Part shown: piece after piece, positions 57,084 through 64,000 of the stretch
Layout of the letters: each line of letters opens with the position of its first letter
How positions within the stretch are numbered: the first letter of the stretch is position 1
Source: JAJPKK01 sp963807015
Lineage (GTDB): Bacteria > Pseudomonadota > Alphaproteobacteria > Rhizobiales > Xanthobacteraceae
Length of the DNA: 64,000 nucleotides
Direction: 5' to 3'
NCBI GenBank assembly: GCA_963807015.1
Contig: CAWEAS010000023.1
Location: forward strand, 1-64,000
Notes under the pieces: model-generated
Seen by the model: only the letters and a program-made list of their open reading frames with translations
Told to the model about the DNA's origin: nothing
Databases searched by the model: none
Program-made: the position numbers and the translations under genes

Positions 57084-58763
57084 CTAGTGCTTCCGCTCCT
57101 CGATCGCGGCGAACGGGCCTGCTGCATAGACGATCTTTCCGCCGACCATCGTCAGCAGTGATTCGATCGTGCCGATATCCTCGGTTGGCACGCTCATGAA
57201 ATCCTTGGACAGGACCGCGAGATCGGCAAGCCGCCCGGCCGCGAGCGTGCCGCGCTTCGTCTCGTCGTGGGTGAACCAGGCGCTGTCCTGCGTGTAAAGA
57301 CGCAGCGCCTCTTCGCGGCTCGGGCGCTCGTCGGCGTCACGCGTCGGTGTGCCGGCGATGGTTTTGCCGTCGACGATCCATTGCAGCGCCGCGAACGGAT
57401 TGTACGACATGACGCGATGGGCGTCCGTGCCGGCGCCGACCTCGACACCCAAATTCATCGCCGTCTTGAGGGGCGGCGTCCGCCGCGCGGCCGCAAGCCC
57501 GCGCGTTTTGATGAAAGCGTCGCCGTTGAAGTACATGGCGTCCTGCATCAGCCAGCCGACGCCGAGCGCCTTCATGCGGGCGAAATTCTCGACCGAGCCG
57601 TCATTGAGATGCGCGATCGACCAGCGCAACGGCGCAATCGGGATATCGCGATTCACCCGCTCGAAGACGTCGAGCAGATGATGCACCGACACGTCGTTGC
57701 TCCAATGCTGGGTCAGCGTCATGCCGCGTGACGCCGCCCACTTGGCGACCTCGTAATAATGGTCCTTCTGCGCCTCAGTCGGGTTATCATTGTTGTACAT
57801 GCCCCAGGTGACGTTCTCGCCGATGCCGTTGAAGCGCAGCATGTCGTCGCCGAAGCCCATCGGCAGCATCTGGGTGAGATCGCGAAAATCGTCGAGTTCC
57901 TTCCCGGGTCGCTGAGCGAAGAGGCTAAAGACGACCCGCACGGTCAGCGCGCGATCCTGCCAAACGCGGAACAACGGCAGATAACTTGCCGCCGTGAGAT
58001 TGAAGCCGCCGGGGTCGCTGACGCCGGTGAGGCCGAGCCGATTCAATTCACGGAAGAACGCGCGCGTGCCGGCGACGCCATCGGCAAACGTCGGCAGCGG
58101 CAGCTTGTCGAACAGGGCCGTAATGGTCGGATTGTCCCCGTTGATCCAGCCGGTCGGGTTGCCCGCGCCATCGCGCTCGATCTTGCCGCGCGGCGGCACG
58201 TCGGCGTCGGTCGTGATGCCAAGCGCCTTGAATCCTGCCGGACTGAGCAACGCCGCCGAATAGAACAGCTGGATATAGACCGGGTGGTCCGTCGCGGCGG
58301 CAACGAGCTCCGCCTGTGTCGGCCGCCGCTTCTCGGCGAATTGCTGCTCGGTCCAGCCGCCGGCGACGATGATCCATTGGCCGGGGCGGGCTGAGCGCGC
58401 CGCCGTCGCGATGCGCGCCATCGCCTCGGGGATCGAGCGGGTGCCGATCCAATTCACTTCCGTGGCGTAGAACAGCGCCGCACGCACCGCATGCATGTGC
58501 AAATCGATGAGGCCCGGAACGACGGTGCGGCCTTCAAGGTCGATGATGCGCGTCGATGGTCCGGCCAGCGCCCTGATGTCGGCAGAGCGCCCGACGGCCA
58601 TGATCTTGCCGTCGCCGACCGCAAGTGCCTCCGCGACCGTCGAACGGTCGTCGAGGGTGACGACCCGGCCATTGACGAGCGCGATATCGGGGGCCTCGGC
58701 CTCGGCAGCTCCCGCAAGCATTGCGACGCCCAGCACTGCCATCAGTGCCAATCGGAGACGCAT
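57084..58763 (-). CDS. Secreted amidohydrolase (family 3, YtcJ-like)
   Basis: 559 aa. A signal peptide (LALMAVLGVAMLAGAAEAEA) leads into DIALVNGRVVTLDD and the metal motif PGLIDLHMHAV (HxH), with LTQHWSNDVS and GAGTDAHRVMSYNPFAALQW as later metal or catalytic blocks. Amidohydrolase family 3 members hydrolyse amides or deaminate small compounds; the substrate is unknown. A periplasmic location is unusual but seen in this subgroup. The ATG at 58763 follows GGGGAGG. Confidence 0.85.
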   Translation of the reverse strand: MRLRLALMAVLGVAMLAGAAEAEAPDIALVNGRVVTLDDRSTVAEALAVGDGKIMAVGRSADIRALAGPSTRIIDLEGRTVVPGLIDLHMHAVRAALFYATEVNWIGTRSIPEAMARIATAARSARPGQWIIVAGGWTEQQFAEKRRPTQAELVAAATDHPVYIQLFYSAALLSPAGFKALGITTDADVPPRGKIERDGAGNPTGWINGDNPTITALFDKLPLPTFADGVAGTRAFFRELNRLGLTGVSDPGGFNLTAASYLPLFRVWQDRALTVRVVFSLFAQRPGKELDDFRDLTQMLPMGFGDDMLRFNGIGENVTWGMYNNDNPTEAQKDHYYEVAKWAASRGMTLTQHWSNDVSVHHLLDVFERVNRDIPIAPLRWSIAHLNDGSVENFARMKALGVGWLMQDAMYFNGDAFIKTRGLAAARRTPPLKTAMNLGVEVGAGTDAHRVMSYNPFAALQWIVDGKTIAGTPTRDADERPSREEALRLYTQDSAWFTHDETKRGTLAAGRLADLAVLSKDFMSVPTEDIGTIESLLTMVGGKIVYAAGPFAAIEERKH

Positions 58764-58840
58764 CCGGTCCTCCCCAACATCTGGAACTCTCGGCGCAAAC
58801 GATAAGGCATTTCGGCGCAAAATGCTTTAGAAGCGCCGGC

Positions 58841-59566
58841 ATGACCTCGACCTCCCCCTCGACTCGCGCCGCGGCCCGCGGCTTCGATCATGTCGACACG
58901 TTCGTGTTCGACCTCGACAACACGCTCTATCCCCATCACCTCAACCTGTGGCATCAGGTCGACGAGCGCATCCGCGACTACATTGCCAACTTCCTTGGGG
59001 TGACCCACGAGGACGCCTGGCGCAAGCAGAAGGATTTTTATCGCCGCTACGGCACCACCATGCGGGGCATGATGAACGAACACGGCATGGAGCCCGACGA
59101 TTTCCTCGACTACGTGCACCAGATCGACCATTCGCCGCTGACGCCCAATCCGACCCTCGGCGCCGCCCTCGAAAAGCTGCCCGGGCGCAAGCTCATCCTC
59201 ACCAACGGCACGCGCGCCCATGCCGACGCGGTGATGTCGCGGCTCGCCATCGCGCATCATTTCGAGGACGTATTCGACATCGTCGCCGGCGAGCTTGATC
59301 CCAAGCCCTTTCCGCAGACCTACGATCGCTTCCTGCGGCGCCATGGCGTTGATCCGCTCAAGGCCGCGATGTTCGAGGATCTCGCGCGCAACCTCGAGGT
59401 GCCGCATCGGCTCGGCATGACAACCGTGCTGGTGGTGCCGGAGCGCACCCGCGAGGTGTTTCGCGAGGGTTGGGAGCTTGAGGGTCGCGACGCGGCCCAC
59501 GTCGATCACGTGACCGACGATCTTGCGGCGTTCCTTGAGGCCATCATCGCGCGCAGAAAAAGCTGA
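58841..59566 (+). CDS. Pyrimidine 5'-nucleotidase-like HAD hydrolase
   Basis: 241 aa. The HAD nucleophile motif is FVFDLDNTLYP, followed by a helical cap (RIRDYIANFLGVTHEDAW), TNGTRAHADAV (motif II), DPKPFPQTYDRF (Lys motif III) and FEDLARNLEVPHRLGM (motif IV). It fits pyrimidine 5'-nucleotidases of the SDT1/phosphoglycolate phosphatase group, releasing phosphate from pyrimidine mononucleotides. It is transcribed divergently from the amidohydrolase with 78 nt between starts. Confidence 0.87.
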   Translation: MTSTSPSTRAAARGFDHVDTFVFDLDNTLYPHHLNLWHQVDERIRDYIANFLGVTHEDAWRKQKDFYRRYGTTMRGMMNEHGMEPDDFLDYVHQIDHSPLTPNPTLGAALEKLPGRKLILTNGTRAHADAVMSRLAIAHHFEDVFDIVAGELDPKPFPQTYDRFLRRHGVDPLKAAMFEDLARNLEVPHRLGMTTVLVVPERTREVFREGWELEGRDAAHVDHVTDDLAAFLEAIIARRKS

Positions 59567-59635
59567 AGCGCGAACGATCGGTTCGACGGGTCTGCTGAAA
59601 TTGCAAACTCGCGGGCCACGTGACACAAGCAGACG

Positions 59636-60439
59636 ATGCGCGACCGCAACTCAGATCGCCGACCGAAATTCGCGCGCGAGCGCAAGCCGCCGCGGCACTG
59701 GCGGCCCTCGCACGGCGCGCCGCGCGACGGCACGATGGTGCTTTACGGCTGGCACACGGTGAGGGCCGCGCTCGCCAATCCGGCCCGCAATTTCCATCGC
59801 GTGCTCGCGACCGAGAACGTGGCGCGGCGCCTTGCCGAGGACGGCATCACCATCGTGCCCGAAATCGTGCGGCCCGAGGCGATCGCGGCCCTCGCCGGCG
59901 CCGAAGCGGTGCACCAGGGGCTTTACGCGGAAGCCGACCCGCTGCCGGAGCCGGACCTCGAAACGGTGGCAACCGACGGCATCGTGCTGCTCCTCGACCA
60001 GATCACCGATCCGCACAACGTCGGCGCCATCATGCGCTCGGCGGCGGCGTTCGGCGTGAAGGCCCTGGTGACGACCGCGCGCCACAGTCCGCAGGTCTCA
60101 GGCGTGCTTGCGAAGGCCGCTTCCGGGGCGCTCGACGTTGTCCCGATCATCACTGTGCCCAATCTTGCCCGCGCGCTTGGCGACCTCAAGGATTTCGGCA
60201 CGATGCTGGTGGGTCTCGACAGCGAAGGCGAGGCCGACCTTGCCGAGGTCGCGCTCAGTGCCCCGCTCGGGCTCGTGATCGGCGCCGAGGGCAAGGGGCT
60301 GCGGCATCTCACCCGCACCCATTGCGACGTCCTCGCCCGCATCGCTCTGCCGGGTGCGATCAAGAGCCTCAACGTATCGAATGCAACCGCGCTGGCGCTC
60401 TATATCGCCGCGACGAAGATCAAGGGCGCTGGGGGCTGA
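59636..60439 (+). CDS. rlmB: 23S rRNA (guanosine-2'-O)-methyltransferase, TrmH/RlmB family
   Basis: 267 aa. A basic N-terminus precedes MVLYGWHTVRAALANPAR (substrate-binding domain) and the SPOUT domain with ITDPHNVGAIMRSAAAFG, VIGAEGKGLRHLTR and SLNVSNATALALY, the knotted SAM-binding motifs. RlmB methylates the 2'-O of G2251 in the peptidyl-transferase region of 23S rRNA. The N-terminus (MRDRNSDRRPKFARER) is loosely conserved and the start is uncertain by about 30 codons. Downstream of the HAD gene on the same strand. Confidence 0.9.
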   Translation: MRDRNSDRRPKFARERKPPRHWRPSHGAPRDGTMVLYGWHTVRAALANPARNFHRVLATENVARRLAEDGITIVPEIVRPEAIAALAGAEAVHQGLYAEADPLPEPDLETVATDGIVLLLDQITDPHNVGAIMRSAAAFGVKALVTTARHSPQVSGVLAKAASGALDVVPIITVPNLARALGDLKDFGTMLVGLDSEGEADLAEVALSAPLGLVIGAEGKGLRHLTRTHCDVLARIALPGAIKSLNVSNATALALYIAATKIKGAGG

Positions 60440-60460
60440 CTAGCTCAGCCGGCTAACCGG

Positions 60461-61528
60461 TCACGATTGCCCGCGGTCCGGACGGAAGTACACGTCGACC
60501 TTCATGCCGACCGTGAGGGGACCGGGGTCCGTGAGGTCCACCTGGACTTCAATGACATCGATGTCCGTCTGGCTGTTTTGACCACGCGCGCTGAGCCGGC
60601 CCCGCTCGACCAGCGGGGCGATGAACGACACCTTGCCGGCAAACTCCCGGCTGCCAAACGCGTCGGCACGAACGATGACCGCCTGGCCGACCTTCACGTT
60701 CCCGAGGTCGCGTTCGTCGAGCTCGGCGTGCACGCGCAATGCCGACACATCGCCAAGGATGAGCAATGGCTGCGGCGCCGACGGCGACGCCAGTTCGCCG
60801 GCCTTGGCGTTGACCTGCAGCACTTCGCCCGCGCGCGGTGCGCGAATTGTCAACTTCTGCAGGGCCGCAGCCGCTCCCTGCAGTTCGCTGCGGGCGATAT
60901 TGAGTTGACCTTCCGCATTGTTCGGCAGCGGTGTCTTGGGATCAGCAACGATCCGTCGAAGTTCGGCCTTTTGCTGCTGCACGCGGTCCTGCGCCTGTGA
61001 CAGGGCGGTGCGTGCCGTTTCGAGATCGGCATCCGATCGCCGGCCCGCGCGTCGGTCGGTGGCGACGCGATCGACCGTAGCCTGGGCTTCCCGAACGGCC
61101 CTCTCCGCCTCGGCAACGCCATCCTCGGCCTTGCGCCTCGTGCCTGCCGTGAACGAGGCCGATTCATCGTCGCGCACCCGTCGGCGCAACGCGATCTGGG
61201 CCTCTGCCGTCGCGAACCGGGCCGACACTTCATCATCGGTCAGGCGGACCAAGGCCTCGCCGGCGAACACCTTGTCGTTCGCCTTCACGAGCACTTCTCC
61301 GATCGTCGCGGGCGCCGGCACCGTGATCTTGATCTGGCCCGACAATGGTTCGACGCGGCCGGGCGCAACTGCAACCCAGCGTTTCTCTTCTGTCGCGTCC
61401 GCGACGGCCTTGCTTTGGGCGGCACGCAGCGTCGGCACCACCACAGCTCCCACACCGAGGCCGATGACGCAGACCGCCGCAACGATGGCGATGTTATGCC
61501 CTCGCAAATGCATGAAGGTGTTTGTCAT
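60461..61528 (-). CDS. HlyD-family adaptor of a DevBCA-like ABC exporter
   Basis: 355 aa. One membrane anchor (IAIVAAVCVIGLGVGAVVV), split lipoyl motif (ATIGEVLVKANDKVFAGEAL and APRAGEVLQVNAKAGELASP) and a long coiled coil between (GVAEAERAVREAQATVDRVA). It resembles DevB, which joins the DevC permease and DevA ATPase to an outer-membrane channel to export envelope lipids or peptides. Overlaps the ATPase gene by 35 nt and ends the three-gene operon. Confidence 0.87.
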   Translation of the reverse strand: MTNTFMHLRGHNIAIVAAVCVIGLGVGAVVVPTLRAAQSKAVADATEEKRWVAVAPGRVEPLSGQIKITVPAPATIGEVLVKANDKVFAGEALVRLTDDEVSARFATAEAQIALRRRVRDDESASFTAGTRRKAEDGVAEAERAVREAQATVDRVATDRRAGRRSDADLETARTALSQAQDRVQQQKAELRRIVADPKTPLPNNAEGQLNIARSELQGAAAALQKLTIRAPRAGEVLQVNAKAGELASPSAPQPLLILGDVSALRVHAELDERDLGNVKVGQAVIVRADAFGSREFAGKVSFIAPLVERGRLSARGQNSQTDIDVIEVQVDLTDPGPLTVGMKVDVYFRPDRGQS

Positions 61529-62243
61529 GTTCGCTCAATTGCTTATCTCTGTAATGGGACCGTTCGTCGCTGACAATGCGTCCGTCCTCAATGCGCACGA
61601 TCCGGTCGGCAAACGGCAGTATTCGCGGATCATGTGTCACGACCAATACGCCTCGCGACGGGTCCTTGGCGATCTCAGCTAGCACTTTCATGATGGCTTG
61701 GCCATTCGCGCTGTCGAGCGCCCCGGTCGGCTCGTCGGCCAGGATCACCGCCGGCTTTCCAACGATGGCGCGTGCGATTGCCACCCGCTGCTGTTCGCCG
61801 CCGCTGAGTTCACGCGGAAATGCGCCCGTCTTGTGAGCGAGCCCGACTGTCGCGAGGGCTTCGTCAGCCTTGGCCGAAGCATCATCGCCGCGCTCGCCAC
61901 GCACATCGAGAGCGAGCCGCACGTTGTCGTACGCCGTCAGGGTGGGAAACAGGTGATAGGACTGAAAGATGAAGCCGACGTTTTCACGCCGGAGTTTGGC
62001 CAGCTCTTCGGCACTCAGTCCCTCGGTCAAACGTCCGCAGATTTCGACGGTGCCCTTGGTCGGCGACAGCATGCACCCGAGCACGGACAAGAGCGTCGTC
62101 TTGCCACTGCCGGACGGTCCCATCAGGAGGACCAGTTCACCGCCCTTGAGCGACAGCGTGATGCCCTTCAACGCCTGAACCTCGCCGGCGCCGCTCCCCA
62201 GAACCCTGACGATGTCGGTGGCTTCGAGCACGGTGCCGGTCAT
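61494..62243 (-). CDS. ABC transporter ATP-binding protein (LolD/DevA type)
   Basis: 249 aa. Walker A GPSGSGKTT, Q-loop FIFQSYHLFPTLTAYDNV, signature LSGGEQQRVAIARAI, Walker B VILADEPTGALD and switch His VVTHDPRI are all present. It energises the DevC-like permease encoded just upstream; its ATG overlaps that gene's TGA (ATGA), so it starts at 62243. It hydrolyses ATP at the inner membrane. Confidence 0.92.
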   Translation of the reverse strand: MTGTVLEATDIVRVLGSGAGEVQALKGITLSLKGGELVLLMGPSGSGKTTLLSVLGCMLSPTKGTVEICGRLTEGLSAEELAKLRRENVGFIFQSYHLFPTLTAYDNVRLALDVRGERGDDASAKADEALATVGLAHKTGAFPRELSGGEQQRVAIARAIVGKPAVILADEPTGALDSANGQAIMKVLAEIAKDPSRGVLVVTHDPRILPFADRIVRIEDGRIVSDERSHYRDKQLSEHDKHLHAFARA

Positions 62244-63397
62244 CGCGAGAACACCGTGACGGGATCGATGCGCATCACCTGCATGATGGCGGCAATCGCC
62301 GACAGGATGCACATGATGACGGTGAGCACAAAGAGGCCGGCCATCAACTCGGGGGTCATGACAACCGGCAAAGCCGTCTGGGCGGTCGCCTTCACGATGA
62401 CAAGTCCCATGCCGGCGGCAATGGAGAATCCGATCACGGCGTTGATCACGGCTTGGAGGACGATGACCGAATGAAGATAGACGCTGGAGGATCCCATCGC
62501 CCGCAGCGTGGCAAACTCGTCGAGGTGATCCTTTGTGCTCGAATATAACGTTTGCGCCACGATGACCGTCCCGACGATGACGCCGAGCAAAGCGCCGGCG
62601 AACAGCGCGGCACCGGCGCCGGTTCCGAACAGCCAGAACGAGGCGCTGCGGCGCTGGAACTCCTCGGACGTCAGGACCTCGGCATCGGACACAACCGCCC
62701 GCAGGCGGCGGCGCACGTCTTTTATGTCGGCGGTCGGGGACACACGCAGGGCGAAATAGGAGGCCTTGTTTGCAGGTGTCCCGACATAGCTGCGCGCCCG
62801 ATCAAGCGATGTGAAGACATAGGGCGTGGTCGTGAACGAGCGAATGCCTTTCGTGACGGCCGCGATCCGCGCTCTGCGGTTGCTGATTTCAGCGTTGTCG
62901 CCCAAGCCTGTCGTTTCCAGTCGCGCAAAATAGGACTGGTCGACTGCGATCGCGTCCGGCAGTGCAAGGGCGCGCAAACTGCCTTCGACCAGGTTCCAGG
63001 GCTGCAATCCGACGCTCTCGTTGTCGGAGCCGATGATGAAAACCGGGGTTGTTCCTGCGCTCGGCAGCCGCCACTGCGCAAAGCCGATCACGATCGGCGC
63101 GGCATCGGTGACCTCGCGGATGGCAAGCGCACGAAAGCGCTGCTGCTCATCGATCAGAGATGGGTCTTCGAAGCATTTCGTTCCACTTGGCACGATCCAC
63201 AGGTCAGCGGACGAGTGCTCGATCATCGTGGTGACCATGCGATCGAAGCTCAGGAAAAGGCCCATCTGGACAGTCACAAGAACGATTGAAAACACGATTC
63301 CGATAATGGTGGCGATGAAGCGAAGCCGATCCTGCAACAGGTTGCGGGATGCGAGCGTGAGGATCAACGGCGTCAGGTTGCGATGACGTTTAGCCAT
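62240..63397 (-). CDS. ABC exporter permease (DevC/MacB-like, FtsX domain)
   Basis: 385 aa. N-terminal helix (FIATIIGIVFSIVLVTVQMG), a large periplasmic domain of about 210 residues (starting SADLWIVPSGTKCFEDPSLI), then three C-terminal helices in the FtsX region (AALFAGALLGVIVGTVIVAQ, VLQAVINAVIGFSIAAGMG, MAGLFVLTVIMCILSAIAA). This topology matches MacB/DevC permeases that push substrates from the periplasm outward. The order permease, ATPase, adaptor forms a complete exporter; no TolC gene is linked. Confidence 0.88.
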   Translation of the reverse strand: MAKRHRNLTPLILTLASRNLLQDRLRFIATIIGIVFSIVLVTVQMGLFLSFDRMVTTMIEHSSADLWIVPSGTKCFEDPSLIDEQQRFRALAIREVTDAAPIVIGFAQWRLPSAGTTPVFIIGSDNESVGLQPWNLVEGSLRALALPDAIAVDQSYFARLETTGLGDNAEISNRRARIAAVTKGIRSFTTTPYVFTSLDRARSYVGTPANKASYFALRVSPTADIKDVRRRLRAVVSDAEVLTSEEFQRRSASFWLFGTGAGAALFAGALLGVIVGTVIVAQTLYSSTKDHLDEFATLRAMGSSSVYLHSVIVLQAVINAVIGFSIAAGMGLVIVKATAQTALPVVMTPELMAGLFVLTVIMCILSAIAAIMQVMRIDPVTVFSR

Positions 63398-63647
63398 ACT
63401 CGGTCTCTGCATCGGGCCGTGCGGCCCGCTAAGAGCACCCGCTCGCGGGCATGCTCCGGCAAGCGTTGCCGTGGCGAGCCAAATCGTTAGTCAACGGCCG
63501 CTGTCCTCGCGCGTAGATCGATCGCATTCGATAATCCTTCGGTCGGAATCCGAATTGCGTCGCGATATGCAACAATGGTGTTTGCCAAATCAGGCCGCAG
63601 TCCGTGTTGATCGAAATCAAGCGGAGCTCGGTCGAGGAGAGGCCGTC

Positions 63648-64000
63648 GTGCGTCCGCTGATCCATGCCTCGCTCGTGAACGACCGCTTCGGCGATCCGGC
63701 GCTTTACGTCGAGACGATGTTCGAGAAGCGGGCAATTCTGTTCGATCTCGGCGACATCGGCGCGCTCTCGCCGCGGAAAATTCAGCGACTCGAACACGTG
63801 TTCGTGTCCCATACCCATATTGATCATTTTGCCGGCTTCGATCGCCTGCTGAGGGTCCTGGTCGGCCGCGACAAGAAGATCGAGCTTTATGGGCCGCCTG
63901 ATTTCATCGACAACGTGCATCACAAGCTTCAGGCCTATTGCTGGAATCTCGCGGATCGATACCCGTGCGACCTTGTCTTCGTCGTGACGGAGATCAATGA
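63648..64000 (+). CDS. Ribonuclease Z-like MBL-fold protein, partial
   Basis: The visible part starts with a GTG at 63648 preceded by GAGGAGAGG. It reads VRPLIHASLVNDRFGDPALY, then AILFDLGD and the zinc motif SHTHIDHFAGFDRLLRVLVG, followed by IELYGPPDFIDNVHHKLQAY. This is the N-terminal part of an RNase Z/ElaC-type tRNA 3' processing nuclease or a close MBL relative, cut by the window end. It is transcribed away from the ABC exporter. Confidence 0.78.
   Translation, partial: MRPLIHASLVNDRFGDPALYVETMFEKRAILFDLGDIGALSPRKIQRLEHVFVSHTHIDHFAGFDRLLRVLVGRDKKIELYGPPDFIDNVHHKLQAYCWNLADRYPCDLVFVVTEIN

Noticed and set aside
63429..63923. Minus-strand frame of 164 codons near the window end
   Set aside because: Antisense of the RNase Z-like gene, which has a clear zinc motif and ribosome site on the plus strand.

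Overview
This window is high-GC DNA with the gene content and style of a soil or plant-associated alphaproteobacterium of the order Hyphomicrobiales (Bradyrhizobium/Xanthobacteraceae-like). Pointers are the Tat-exported molybdenum aldehyde oxidoreductase, a Bug-type solute receptor, a CsbD gene behind an EcfG-like promoter, the small conserved orphans at 16-18 kb, DUF2339 and DUF3096 proteins, and dispersed palindromic repeats. The placement is inferred from gene content; no 16S rRNA is present.

Layout. 1-74 is a tRNA-Gly(CCC). 0.5-4.4 kb (minus) is a PaoABC-like aldehyde oxidoreductase operon. 4.7-9.4 kb holds secreted enzymes and receptors: an unknown secreted protein, a GDSL hydrolase, an MBL-fold protein and a Bug receptor; the hydrolase and the receptor are each frameshifted. 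9.5-11.7 kb has a HlyD adaptor and a lytic transglycosylase with a frameshifted C-terminus. 11.8-15.8 kb (plus) is a three-subunit membrane dehydrogenase (Tat small subunit, GMC flavoprotein, triheme cytochrome c). 16-19 kb is a patch of small stress-type genes containing a deletion junction between a truncated YihY gene and a truncated PRC-barrel gene. 19-25.4 kb has an octaheme HEAT/TPR cytochrome, an arylsulfatase and an AI-2E family permease. 25.7-30.9 kb is a divergent catabolic cluster (UbiD decarboxylase and cyclase on one side, acyl-CoA ligase and quinone oxidoreductase on the other). 31-38.2 kb has a methyltransferase, slipin, USP, a frameshifted subtilase, a cupin and a second copy of the unknown secreted family.

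The most interesting part is 38.3-43.5 kb. A multi-TIR protein is translationally coupled (TTGA overlap) to an nSTAND1-type P-loop NTPase that carries a long polytopic membrane domain in place of a repeat sensor. This looks like an NLR-like two-gene immune system. An IS630-family element with TA target duplications has inserted in the NTPase gene. Removing the element and one TA restores a single 882-codon reading frame, so the two fragments on either side of the IS are one gene.

43.6-64 kb returns to housekeeping and accessory metabolism: an AprI/Inh-like protein with a lipoprotein, a hydroxyacid dehydrogenase/E2/aldehyde dehydrogenase run, a TPR protein, DUF2339, pyruvate phosphate dikinase, an amidohydrolase, a HAD nucleotidase, RlmB, a DevBCA-like ABC exporter, and the start of an RNase Z-like MBL protein cut by the window end. 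Four separate genes in the first 36 kb carry single-base frameshifts. They may be assembly errors or real decay, and two of them fall exactly in a catalytic-residue codon.
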